Assembly: GCA_948473115.1 (NCBI GenBank)
Contig: CAOKWI010000029.1
Span: 1 to 50,232, forward strand
Source: an uncultured Lachnospiraceae bacterium
GTDB taxonomy: Bacteria; Bacillota; Clostridia; Lachnospirales; Lachnospiraceae
Length of the DNA stretch: 50,232 bases
Direction of reading: 5' to 3'
Positions 6,790 to 15,072 of this stretch are shown in pieces (the stretch's first letter is position 1; each line of letters starts with the position of its first letter). Below the pieces are notes generated by a model. That model worked only from the letters and a program-made list of their open reading frames with translations, ran no database searches and had not been told where the DNA came from. Position numbers and translations under genes: made by a program.

Positions 6790-8994
6790 TTAGTCCCCCC
6801 GGAGGTCAAACGAAATGCTGTCCACGAGATATGCCAGGTCTTCCCCCGCAATATTCCTTATCCGATCTTCCGTATTTTTATCCTGAACCAGGTATGCCGA
6901 TATCTCTTCGTTTCGATACTGGTTTTTTACAAATGCATCTATGCACTCTTTCGAATGGGTTGTAATAAATACCTGCACGTTAAATTCATCTGCCAGTTCA
7001 TGGATAAATTTTGTAAATTCCACCAGTAATGAATAGTGTATTGCCGTTTCAAACTCATCGACCAGCAGTATACCGTTCTTACAGTTGGAAACGCTTAGCG
7101 CCAATTCAAAAATTCTTACCAGGCCTTCCCCATAACTGGACAGTTCCATATTTCGGTCCTGAAAGAGTTCTGAATCCACCTGAAAACTTTTTTCACCGTT
7201 TTTTTCCACCAGGAAGATATTTTTGATGCTGGGATCAATTTTCCTGATAAACTCTAACACCATTTCAAAAACCATCTTACCGTTTATCTTGGCCTCGACC
7301 GCCTTCGCATATAATTGGTACAGTTCCTCCGGCTGGTAATGATAGGGACTGCTGTAAATTGATTTACAGATATGCTGTATTGTCTCATACTCGCGGTTGG
7401 GTGGGTTCATTCCATACAGATGCAGCTTCATTCGGGCAGTTTTGTCCTCAACCGTCCCATCTGCCTGGACTGAGGTAATGTAGTCGTCAAATTTTTCCAC
7501 CTGGAAATCCTGGTATCTTGCAATGGAAGCAGAAGTGTCACAGTCATTGAATACTCCCTGGACTGCAATCTTCTGCTCCAACAGGGAATACAGGTACTGC
7601 GGGGTCACGCCTGTGGACCGTTTCCTGGCCTTTGCCAGGTCAAGGAGTGCGCTGATGTCATTCTGATGACACAATAAATACACCGCCTCCAGAATTGTGG
7701 TCTTACCGGAATTATTGGGGCCGGCAAACAGATTGATCCTACGCAGGTTTTTTACATCCAGTCCCTTTATCTTCTTAAATTCCTGGATCCGGATTTTGGT
7801 AAAATGCTTCACCTTTCCCACGGAAAAGCACTCGTTTACCCCACTGCTTGACAACTCCGAGATTTTTTCCCTGGGAATCAGTTCTGTTAAATCCTTTTCT
7901 GCATTCTTTAGATGTGCTATATCTTCCTCTTCCAGAATGTCAGTAAACCTTTTGATTGTCCGTATGTTCTCCCTGACGGCCGACATAGCCTTGTCAATGG
8001 ATGTCCTATCGTCGGTTCCTTTCTCCAGCATCACCTTACTGATGCTTCCCCACTTTTCCATGGAATAAAGCATGCTTTCATCTGTGATAAAAGAAGCCAG
8101 ATCGCGGATTTCAAACGCCTTGGTGATAATGGGCTCCCTGCTCCCATCTTCCTCCCCGCCCTCATCCTCAGTCAGTCCACCGTCACTTATCGCATCCACT
8201 GTAGATATCCATGAAAAAAAACGCTCTTCATTGATACGGTTCCTGGCTATATAGGCATCATCATCCCACTCAAGCCAATCCCGCAATATCGCTTTCTTTA
8301 CCAATTCTTCAAAAATAGAAAATTTGTCACTGGTAAACTGATCCCCGTAATCACTTTTTTTATAGGAATTAATCAGCCAGTAAGCCCTTTGGGAATTTCG
8401 CAGTTTCGATTTTTGTATACCTAGCGAGTTGCATAACTCCGTCTCCTTTTTCCGGTATTCCTCTTTATCATCCCAGTATTTCAACAGGTAATCGTATATC
8501 AGCTGCGCCTGGTTGATCGCCGCCCACTTTTTATTTCCACCGATATGTTTGAGACCCATGATAATTAAATGATCCAGACCATCCTTTTGGTCATTGATCT
8601 CGGACGGGACACTGGAAAAAATCTGGGGATCCAGCTTTCCAATGGACAATCCGTTTTTATAATCCTCCTGGAGACACTTCAGCGCAGTGACCCGCCGGTT
8701 TCCTTCTATCACAAGGAAATGGTTATCGCCAAGATCCCTCAGCTGTATCACATCCACCTTTAAATATCCATTAGCCTTAAAGCTGTCTATTAAATCCTTT
8801 ATTTTTTCCCTCTTTACGCCTTCAATGAATCCCCGCGTGCGGCGCTGTATCTTCTCATCAGTCAATTTGCCCTCATCGATTTTCTCATAATTGGAATCGT
8901 CTACAAATCTATAATTATTCGGATCCAAATAAAGATTCTTAATATTTCTGCTCATTTTCCCTCTGGATTCGATCGCTCTGATTTCTCCTGACAT
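6790..8994 (-). CDS. ParB/Srx-like domain fused to OLD/AriA-like ABC ATPase
   Basis: About 734 residues. The N-terminal part resembles ParB: a Srx-like fold ending in VIEGNRRVTALK (about 95-106, the GxRRxxA motif), then a helical region up to about 220 like the ParB helix-turn-helix. After an acidic linker an ABC-type ATPase begins: Walker A GPNNSGKTT (425-433), signature SSYGEG (619-624), Walker B ILLVDEFE (642-649) and switch TTHS (678-681), the pattern of AAA_15/21 and OLD-like ATPases. AGGAG (9002-9006) sits 7 bases before the ATG at 8994, so I prefer that start. A longer in-frame ATG (9030) overlaps the lipoprotein stop by one base. The TOPRIM gene follows. It looks more AT-rich than neighbouring glycosyltransferase genes (not computed). 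Likely an anti-phage sensor ATPase, by inference. Confidence 0.78.
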   Translation of the reverse strand: MSGEIRAIESRGKMSRNIKNLYLDPNNYRFVDDSNYEKIDEGKLTDEKIQRRTRGFIEGVKREKIKDLIDSFKANGYLKVDVIQLRDLGDNHFLVIEGNRRVTALKCLQEDYKNGLSIGKLDPQIFSSVPSEINDQKDGLDHLIIMGLKHIGGNKKWAAINQAQLIYDYLLKYWDDKEEYRKKETELCNSLGIQKSKLRNSQRAYWLINSYKKSDYGDQFTSDKFSIFEELVKKAILRDWLEWDDDAYIARNRINEERFFSWISTVDAISDGGLTEDEGGEEDGSREPIITKAFEIRDLASFITDESMLYSMEKWGSISKVMLEKGTDDRTSIDKAMSAVRENIRTIKRFTDILEEEDIAHLKNAEKDLTELIPREKISELSSSGVNECFSVGKVKHFTKIRIQEFKKIKGLDVKNLRRINLFAGPNNSGKTTILEAVYLLCHQNDISALLDLAKARKRSTGVTPQYLYSLLEQKIAVQGVFNDCDTSASIARYQDFQVEKFDDYITSVQADGTVEDKTARMKLHLYGMNPPNREYETIQHICKSIYSSPYHYQPEELYQLYAKAVEAKINGKMVFEMVLEFIRKIDPSIKNIFLVEKNGEKSFQVDSELFQDRNMELSSYGEGLVRIFELALSVSNCKNGILLVDEFETAIHYSLLVEFTKFIHELADEFNVQVFITTHSKECIDAFVKNQYRNEEISAYLVQDKNTEDRIRNIAGEDLAYLVDSISFDLRGD

Positions 8995-9029
8995 ATCCAT
9001 TCTCCTCACTGGCCTATGAACAATTCCCA

Positions 9030-10109
9030 TTACAAAATATCATCCGACCACTCCACGTCCACATCTGCTCCGCCGCTTCCGCCGGATCCGCCGTCGCCGC
9101 TTCCGGAATCTCCTCCACCGGATCCATTATCACCGCTTCCTCCGTCATTGCTGCTGCCGGAATCGTTCCCGCCATCGTCGCTTCCGCCATTATCTTCGTT
9201 ATTATCGTCGTTATTGTCATCAGATGGCTGGGGGGTAGGCTTCGGCGTCGTTACAGGCTTCGGCGTTGTCGCAGGCTTTGGCGTTACCGCAGGTTTTGGT
9301 GTTGCTGTGGGCGTTTCCGTGGGCTTGGGGGTGGACGTAGGCGTCGGTGTCGCCTCAGGGATCAGTTCACCCTTGTCGTCATATTTCAGGGTGGTCGTTG
9401 TGTATGTCATGCCCTCGCGGTTATTCCACAGGTCAAAAGCCTCTCCTGCCGCATTGCCTTCCCTGACCGCAATGGTGTATTCTCCCACAGGCAGTCCTGC
9501 CGCATACGTACCTTCCTCATGGCGGATCCCGCCTGTCTCACTGTCGAACTGCCACAGTTCAAAAGCCCCGTCATATTTCCCCTCCACTGCGGAAGCGGTA
9601 ATCAATTGTGTGATACCCCCGGCCTGTTTCAGCAGAGTGATCTTCCCCTCCGGTTCCTGATAAAACACATTGGATACCGCTTTTCCGTATACGTCGTATC
9701 CCACCTGAACCGTCAACAGTATTTCTCCGTCCTCCTGAAGATAGTAGGTCCTGCTCCCCTCCACCAGGCGGACGGCAAAGGTATTCATCCATTCCGCATC
9801 GCTGATCATGTGGATTCCCTCACCGAGATAGTCCTCCAGCTCCAGGTTCTGGTGCATGGTCTGGATCGTCCCCAGAGCCTCGGCTTCCTCTTCTTTTGTC
9901 AGTTCGCCGCTGTAATACAGGAGCTGAATGCCCTGTGTGCCATCGTCCGGCTTCGGCGTCGCATATACGGGCTGCGACGTGACAGACACATACTGCGATT
10001 CCTCCGATTCTATCACAAATCCTATATCTCCGCTGCCGACTCCACAGCCTGCAAGAGCCATGGCAGACACTACCGCAGATAAGATCGTACCAATAAATTT
10101 CTTTTTCAT
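9030..10109 (-). CDS. lipoprotein with Thr/Pro- and Gly/Ser/Asp-rich tail
   Basis: About 359 residues. GGAGGG sits just before the ATG at 10109, giving MKKKFIGTILSAVVS and the lipobox LAGC near residue 21, so it is a membrane-anchored lipoprotein. The middle region has no family I recognise; it is rich in beta-type segments. The last third is low complexity: a TPKP-repeat linker, then an Asn/Asp/Gly/Ser-rich stretch and a short acidic end, typical of a wall-spanning spacer. It starts 13 bp after the glucosaminidase gene, so the pair are probably an operon acting at the cell wall. Its stop codon overlaps a possible upstream ATG of the ParB-ATPase gene. Confidence 0.75.
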   Translation of the reverse strand: MKKKFIGTILSAVVSAMALAGCGVGSGDIGFVIESEESQYVSVTSQPVYATPKPDDGTQGIQLLYYSGELTKEEEAEALGTIQTMHQNLELEDYLGEGIHMISDAEWMNTFAVRLVEGSRTYYLQEDGEILLTVQVGYDVYGKAVSNVFYQEPEGKITLLKQAGGITQLITASAVEGKYDGAFELWQFDSETGGIRHEEGTYAAGLPVGEYTIAVREGNAAGEAFDLWNNREGMTYTTTTLKYDDKGELIPEATPTPTSTPKPTETPTATPKPAVTPKPATTPKPVTTPKPTPQPSDDNNDDNNEDNGGSDDGGNDSGSSNDGGSGDNGSGGGDSGSGDGGSGGSGGADVDVEWSDDIL

Positions 10110-10122
10110 AAATCCCTCCATT

Positions 10123-12345
10123 TTATAAGGCATCCGCATCACTCATCAATTTTCTCAGGAACCGGTTGATCTCCGTCCCCTCCGCGTAACTGCCGCTCTT
10201 CAACAGCTGATCCGCCAGGGAATAAATGCTCTTGGCCACCACCGGTCCGTATACAACGATCCTGTTGCCTCCCTGCTCCAGCACAGCGTAGCCTCTGAAT
10301 GCATACTCCGTCTTATACTGATCCACAGGAAGTCCCACCAGCACGGAAGTGTAACGGTACCTGCCGTCCACTGTCTCATAAATCTTATCCTCCAGCACAC
10401 CTGCCTGATTCGTTCCATAGGCCATGCCGGAAAGCACCTTCTCGCCTCCTGCTATCATGGGGTAGCTGCCCCGGTTGGCATTATTCATGATCAGCGTGCC
10501 GTACTCCTTCAACGTATAGCCATTCACACCGGAACCTGTCAGGCGTGCGCGCAGGTCGGCGGAAATACCCGTCTTAAAACGGATCCCCGACTTGCCGGTG
10601 ACGCGGATGGAAAAGCCGTGATAGGTCAGCAGATCCGCCAACTCCGGCTGTGCCGTGGCTGCATAGGCATTATTCCTGTATTCCAGCGTCCACAGATACA
10701 TTCCCACAGGCACACCGGAACCGTTATACTGATAGACCACGGCTGTCTTTGCCGAGGTGTTCGGCGCCTGGACAATATAGTTGCCGTTGCGCACCGCCGC
10801 GGTATAGGGAATTCCGTCCAGCCACACCGTGGTATCCGCATATCCCGCAGGGACGGGAAGCGTCACATTGGTGGAAGCCGTGGGTGCAGAGCAGGGCGCA
10901 GCAGGCATATTGTGGTAAACCGGAATTGTGAACACAAACGTATTGTCCAACGCTCCTGTCCCTTCGTACAGCTTCTTAATGCTCTTTGCCTCCGAGGTGG
11001 GAGCGGAAATATTCTGCATATACTGATGGCCATATGTGTTCCAAGGGGTTACATTGAACTTCTGCAAATACAGTGAGTTCTGTCCTCTTTTGATATAGTT
11101 GGCGGAAATGGCCTGTGCACCGCCCAGGATAGAGGCATAGGCATTGCTCCATCCCTTTTCCCTCGCATGCTTTAATCCCTTCTCAATCACTTCCTGGGTC
11201 TTTTTTCCGGATGCGTTGATATTAAAATAATTGTAATAGCCTTCATACCCCGGATAGACCCCTGAGATCAGGCCGGAAGTGCCCTGCCCCTGCTCCTGAT
11301 ATACCCTGGATGCCAGATGAAACGGACTGACTCCTTCCTGCACTCCCACCGCCCAGAAAATATGTCCGAAGGTCATCACTGTTCCCGGCGCGTTCTGACG
11401 GTTGTTCATAAAAGTCCTGTCCAGGAACCTGTCCACTGCCGCCTCGGTGTGGTAGCTGGGATTATAGGTCAACATCTCAAACTGGAAAACGGCATCTTCC
11501 GTCAGGGCATTCCTGGGATCCATATACTGCTTCAGCACAGTCTCGGAGGCATAATACCAGTTTCCGTCGTCATACAGGCCCTCCTTCGCATAATCGGGGA
11601 ACGTCTTGTAAACCAGGCTCTTTCCGCCTGTCAGTTCGTTTGCAATCACTGTGTTCCAGTCCAGACCGGTATTCATCACTGCAAAAGTCCAGTTGGGATG
11701 CTTCTGTTTCAATGCCGTCAATGCCGGCCGGTAACTCTCCGGAAACTGCTCGATGTCTGGGTAAACAGCGCAGCCCGCGCTGTCAATGGTATACGTTGCG
11801 GCCTGAAAGTTCAGTCCGTAGCTCTCTTCCCAGCTCAAAAAGCGCTCGTCGGAAACTGCCAGATAGTATCTGGGTACATATCCTGTATATTCTGTCTCCC
11901 CGGATAACAGCCTTACAAAATACCATACCTCCGGGTTCTCCTCCTCATCCATGGTGACAAAGAGGTCTTCTATGTTCACCAGCTGTCCGCTGGGCACATT
12001 GACAACAGCCTGGCTCTCATAATCAGGCTGTTCCCTCACGGGGTAGGTATCGCTCAGGTACACCAGCGCCATGATCTCCCTCTCCAGGGCCATCGCCGCC
12101 AGTTCTGCCCCCGCCGACTCGATCCACTCTGCCGTCTCCGGTTCCAGGCCTTCGGAACGGCGGGCTCCAGCGTTTCCGGAAACAGTATTGCCGGAAGCGC
12201 CGTTAGCGGAAGCGGAATTGCCGGAAGCAGCCTGCGCCCGGGCCGGAAAGTCCGCTATTCCAAGCAGAAGCGCCATTGCCAGCACGCCCGCAAAATATCT
12301 CTTTCCTTTTTTCATCCAACGTATTTTCCTCATGGTAATAATCAT
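10123..12345 (-). CDS. secreted beta-N-acetylglucosaminidase with SH3-like domain
   Basis: About 740 residues. A basic start and a hydrophobic helix ending in ARAQA form a signal peptide, followed by a Ser/Gly/Asn-rich linker. Residues of about 90-160 resemble an SH3b domain (YPVREQP, VPSGQLVNIE, GYVPRYYL). The catalytic part follows, with HPNWTFAVMNTGLDW and later SRVYQEQGQGTSGLISGVYPGYEGYYNYFN, the signature of the glucosaminidase (GH73-like) family. Such enzymes cleave the glycan strand of peptidoglycan. The C-terminal 250 residues are beta-rich with no assignment. Start is unclear: in-frame ATGs occur at 12345, 12333 and 12315, none with an ideally spaced ribosome binding site. First gene of an apparent operon with the lipoprotein. 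Confidence 0.85.
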   Translation of the reverse strand: MIITMRKIRWMKKGKRYFAGVLAMALLLGIADFPARAQAASGNSASANGASGNTVSGNAGARRSEGLEPETAEWIESAGAELAAMALEREIMALVYLSDTYPVREQPDYESQAVVNVPSGQLVNIEDLFVTMDEEENPEVWYFVRLLSGETEYTGYVPRYYLAVSDERFLSWEESYGLNFQAATYTIDSAGCAVYPDIEQFPESYRPALTALKQKHPNWTFAVMNTGLDWNTVIANELTGGKSLVYKTFPDYAKEGLYDDGNWYYASETVLKQYMDPRNALTEDAVFQFEMLTYNPSYHTEAAVDRFLDRTFMNNRQNAPGTVMTFGHIFWAVGVQEGVSPFHLASRVYQEQGQGTSGLISGVYPGYEGYYNYFNINASGKKTQEVIEKGLKHAREKGWSNAYASILGGAQAISANYIKRGQNSLYLQKFNVTPWNTYGHQYMQNISAPTSEAKSIKKLYEGTGALDNTFVFTIPVYHNMPAAPCSAPTASTNVTLPVPAGYADTTVWLDGIPYTAAVRNGNYIVQAPNTSAKTAVVYQYNGSGVPVGMYLWTLEYRNNAYAATAQPELADLLTYHGFSIRVTGKSGIRFKTGISADLRARLTGSGVNGYTLKEYGTLIMNNANRGSYPMIAGGEKVLSGMAYGTNQAGVLEDKIYETVDGRYRYTSVLVGLPVDQYKTEYAFRGYAVLEQGGNRIVVYGPVVAKSIYSLADQLLKSGSYAEGTEINRFLRKLMSDADAL

Positions 12346-12601
12346 GCCTTTCTATAGCCGGATATCTACTTCCGGTGACTGTTTTCTGTTGATACATCAA
12401 CAATATGGACTTCATTCTGCAAATTGCGCCTTTGATCGGAGCCTTGAAGAATAACTTCTGATAAGCCGTTTCACACTCGCATCAGAACTGCCCGTCAGCT
12501 TATCATATCATATATTTTAAATTTTTCTAACGGCAGTTTCTGCCACACGCAACCGGCACCTCTCACCCAGGAACTGTCTCGCACACCGGCGCAATGCTGT
12601 C
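12346..12601. other. intergenic region upstream of the glucosaminidase
   Basis: About 256 bp. Apart from an AT-rich patch (12500-12530) that could be a promoter on the minus strand, no RNA structure, repeat or coding frame is evident. Confidence 0.4.
12502..12530 (-). promoter_or_regulatory. possible promoter for the glucosaminidase operon
   Basis: On the minus strand TATGAT (12502-12507) is preceded after 17 bp by TTAGAA (12525-12530). The -10 is good but the -35 is poor. It is the only candidate found for the glucosaminidase-lipoprotein unit, and possibly for the ParB-ATPase/TOPRIM genes behind it. Confidence 0.35.
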
Positions 12602-13588
12602 TTAACCCTTTAATTTTCTGTGCAAAACCCTGATCCCCCTGGGCGCAATGGCAAACAGCGTGTGATATATCTTATTCTTGCCTGACAAAAAGGGATTTCC
12701 CATTGCCCTGACCCAGTTTTTCCTCAGGTAACGGACCACTTCCCGATAAAAGGCATTGTCCCTGCTCATCTGGGAAATGGGAATATGCAGCATATAATCA
12801 ATCCGTTGAAAAACGCCGAAGCGAACCGCCGCTTCTTTCAGGGCCGGATACTTCTCCTCCACCAGCCCGGAGACCATATCCGCATTGTCTACAATATCCA
12901 TAAACACTCTGGAAAAGTTTTCCCTGTCTGCCTTCCTGGAATTGCTGCCCACACGGTAAAACACATGATACCCTCTGTCCGGCAGGGAAACAATCCTACG
13001 GATCCGCTCTCCCAGAAGCTGTACCAGTAAATGAAAATCTTCATTTAATACACCTTCCGGAAATTGCCTGTCCTCCAGCACACTCCTTTTGATCAGCTTG
13101 GTACAGAAGGAACAGTCCCCCCGATGCATCAGCAGTTCCCCTAAAAAGTCCTCCGCTTCGATGCACTCCGGCTCTTTGGGTGGAATACAGATATCCGGCA
13201 GCCGGCTCCCATCAGGGTCTATCTCATCCCTGCCCGTCTGGGCCGCGGAGACATCGTATTGTTTGATAGCGGCATATAACTTTTCATACATATCCGGTTC
13301 CACATAATCATCGCTGTCCACAAAACCCAGGTATTCGCCTTTTGCCGCCGCAATCCCCAGGTTTCTGGCGGAGGAAGACCCACCGTTCTCCTTGTGGAAT
13401 ACGCGGATGCGCGCATCTTCCTCCGCCAACCTGTCGCACAGTAAACCCGTCCCGTCCGTGGAACCGTCATCCACCAGCAGGATCTCTATCCGTGGATAAG
13501 TCTGACCCCGCAGGGTCTTTACGCACCTGGGCAGATATTCTTCTATGTTATATACCGGAACAATAATGCTGATCAAAGGGTATTCCAT
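12602..13588 (-). CDS. family 2 glycosyltransferase
   Basis: A 328-residue GT-A enzyme. The start SIIVPVYNIEEYLPRCV and LLVDDGSTDGT (near 37-47) are the GT2 nucleotide-sugar binding strands, and FVDSDDYVEPDMYEKLY (about 89-105) holds the metal-binding DxD-type motif. No membrane span is seen, so it is cytoplasmic or membrane-associated and adds a sugar to the lipid-linked repeat unit. It is separated from the upstream GT4 gene by the palindromic intergenic element at 13.6-13.8 kb. The donor sugar cannot be predicted. Confidence 0.88.
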   Translation of the reverse strand: MEYPLISIIVPVYNIEEYLPRCVKTLRGQTYPRIEILLVDDGSTDGTGLLCDRLAEEDARIRVFHKENGGSSSARNLGIAAAKGEYLGFVDSDDYVEPDMYEKLYAAIKQYDVSAAQTGRDEIDPDGSRLPDICIPPKEPECIEAEDFLGELLMHRGDCSFCTKLIKRSVLEDRQFPEGVLNEDFHLLVQLLGERIRRIVSLPDRGYHVFYRVGSNSRKADRENFSRVFMDIVDNADMVSGLVEEKYPALKEAAVRFGVFQRIDYMLHIPISQMSRDNAFYREVVRYLRKNWVRAMGNPFLSGKNKIYHTLFAIAPRGIRVLHRKLKG

Positions 13589-13620
13589 GCGCTTCTCCGT
13601 TCAATAGTCAAGGGATCTGT

Positions 13621-13805
13621 CAGGCTGACATGTGAACTGTTGTTACTGTTCACAGCTTCGCTGCTCACAGCAACATAATGCACACAAAATGAGCAAAAGA
13701 CGCTCATTTTGGCGCCCGCAGTCTCGGGTTTTTATGCCCAAAACGCATAAAAACGCCTTCGCGAAACCGGCTGTGAATAGTAACGAACTGTTACGAACCG
13801 TAACA
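13621..13805. repeat. palindromic intergenic element with nested hairpins
   Basis: GTTACTGTTCACAGC (13642-13656) pairs with GCTGTGAATAGTAAC (13770-13784) with one mismatch. Inside are two perfect 10-bp hairpins: CAAAATGAGC/GCTCATTTTG (13685-13694 and 13702-13711) and GTTTTTATGC/GCATAAAAAC (13728-13737 and 13745-13754). The right end (GGCTGTGAATAGTAACGAAC) resembles the right end of the 21.2-21.8 kb element (GGCTGAATAGTTGCGAAC). No coding frame. It lies between two glycosyltransferase genes of one transcription unit, so an RNA form could attenuate or stabilise the message. Confidence 0.75.
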
Positions 13806-13856
13806 TAACGCCCAAAAGATAGGACGAGTTTACCACACAAATGTTTCATAATTGTT

Positions 13857-15071
13857 TCATAAACCACGGTTCACCAATATCTGGTACATATTCCTTTCTG
13901 GAATAACAGGTGCCTCCGAAACCGGGCCGGATCCCGGCTCCGTTTTCCAGTCTATGTTTCCTGATACTTCCCCCGCTCCCAGGAAATCCTGGCGGACGCA
14001 GAAACCCAGCAGCCGCTGCGCCGCCGTCTCCGCATTCCACTCCCGGGTGATCGTCCTGAGGGCGTTGCCGCCCAACTGCCTGCAAAGTTCCCTGTCCTCC
14101 AGCAGCTTTGCCGTCATTTGGAAGAGATCCTCCCGAGAGCCGTCGCGGTAGACCATACCGTTCTCCCCATGTCGGATCAGGTAGGGAACCGCCCCCATCA
14201 TACTGTCTCCCACCACGGCGCAGCCGCTGTTCATGGCCTCGTTAACCACAGCGCCCCACCCCTCCTGCCTGTCACTGGTGGCCAGATAGATCTCCGACTG
14301 TTCCATCATGCGGCGCACCTGCTCAGGAGGGCAGTACCCGTGCAGGGTCACAAAGTCCTGCAGTTCCAGCTTCTCCACTAATGATATCACCTGTTTCTCC
14401 ATAATGCCGCTGCCCACTACGTCCAGATGAAAGGACAAACCCTTTTCCTTTAAATAGGCCGCCGTCTCTATGGGCAGTTCCGGGTGTTTCCAGTCCAGGA
14501 AGCGCGCAGCCCACAGTATCCTGCCGGACTGCTTGCCCGCCATCAACGCACTCTCATCATACTGCTTCGTCTCAGGAAAGTATCCCCATTTCCGCATTTT
14601 CCCAGGATAGGCTCCCACCAGGTGATAGTCGCTGGGCACAAAGGCACCGGCGCAGAACAGATAGACCGCCTTATTCCGATAGCGGGTGTGATCATGATAT
14701 TTCTTCCTCAATCCACGGGGTGAAACAAACTTCCACTGTCCCGTCTTATACAGACGCTCGCTGCAGCGGATCACAGTCTTTCCCGCCTGCAGCCTCGGTT
14801 CCACATAACTCTCGTCATCACAGCCTCCAAAAAACACCACCCTGGCGGAGTCAATTACTTCTTTACAGTATTCCGGCTCTTCATAATATTTTTTTAAATA
14901 AGGAACATCTGTCTGTTCCTTCCATCCCATCTGTACCCTTTCCTGCTCCATAGGTTCCGTCTGGATAAAGGCAAAGCTCCCCGAAAGCAATTCATACATC
15001 GCGTTACAGAACGGAATCTGATGATGATTTAAATAGTTGGATACAAATGCAAATTTAATCTCACTCTCCAT
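13857..15071 (-). CDS. family 4 glycosyltransferase
   Basis: A 404-residue GT-B enzyme. The C-terminal half carries the GT4 pattern: AARFLDWKHPELPIETAAYL, LDVVGSG, VTLHGYCPPEQVRRMM, SDRQEGWGAVVNEAMNSGCAVV (the ExxxxE-type donor site near residues 285-295). The N-terminal half looks divergent from standard GT4 acceptor domains. It starts one base after the stop of the upstream GT4, so translation is probably coupled. Role: adds one sugar in assembly of the exopolysaccharide repeat unit; donor unknown. Confidence 0.85.
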   Translation of the reverse strand: MESEIKFAFVSNYLNHHQIPFCNAMYELLSGSFAFIQTEPMEQERVQMGWKEQTDVPYLKKYYEEPEYCKEVIDSARVVFFGGCDDESYVEPRLQAGKTVIRCSERLYKTGQWKFVSPRGLRKKYHDHTRYRNKAVYLFCAGAFVPSDYHLVGAYPGKMRKWGYFPETKQYDESALMAGKQSGRILWAARFLDWKHPELPIETAAYLKEKGLSFHLDVVGSGIMEKQVISLVEKLELQDFVTLHGYCPPEQVRRMMEQSEIYLATSDRQEGWGAVVNEAMNSGCAVVGDSMMGAVPYLIRHGENGMVYRDGSREDLFQMTAKLLEDRELCRQLGGNALRTITREWNAETAAQRLLGFCVRQDFLGAGEVSGNIDWKTEPGSGPVSEAPVIPERNMYQILVNRGL

Positions 15072-15072
15072 A

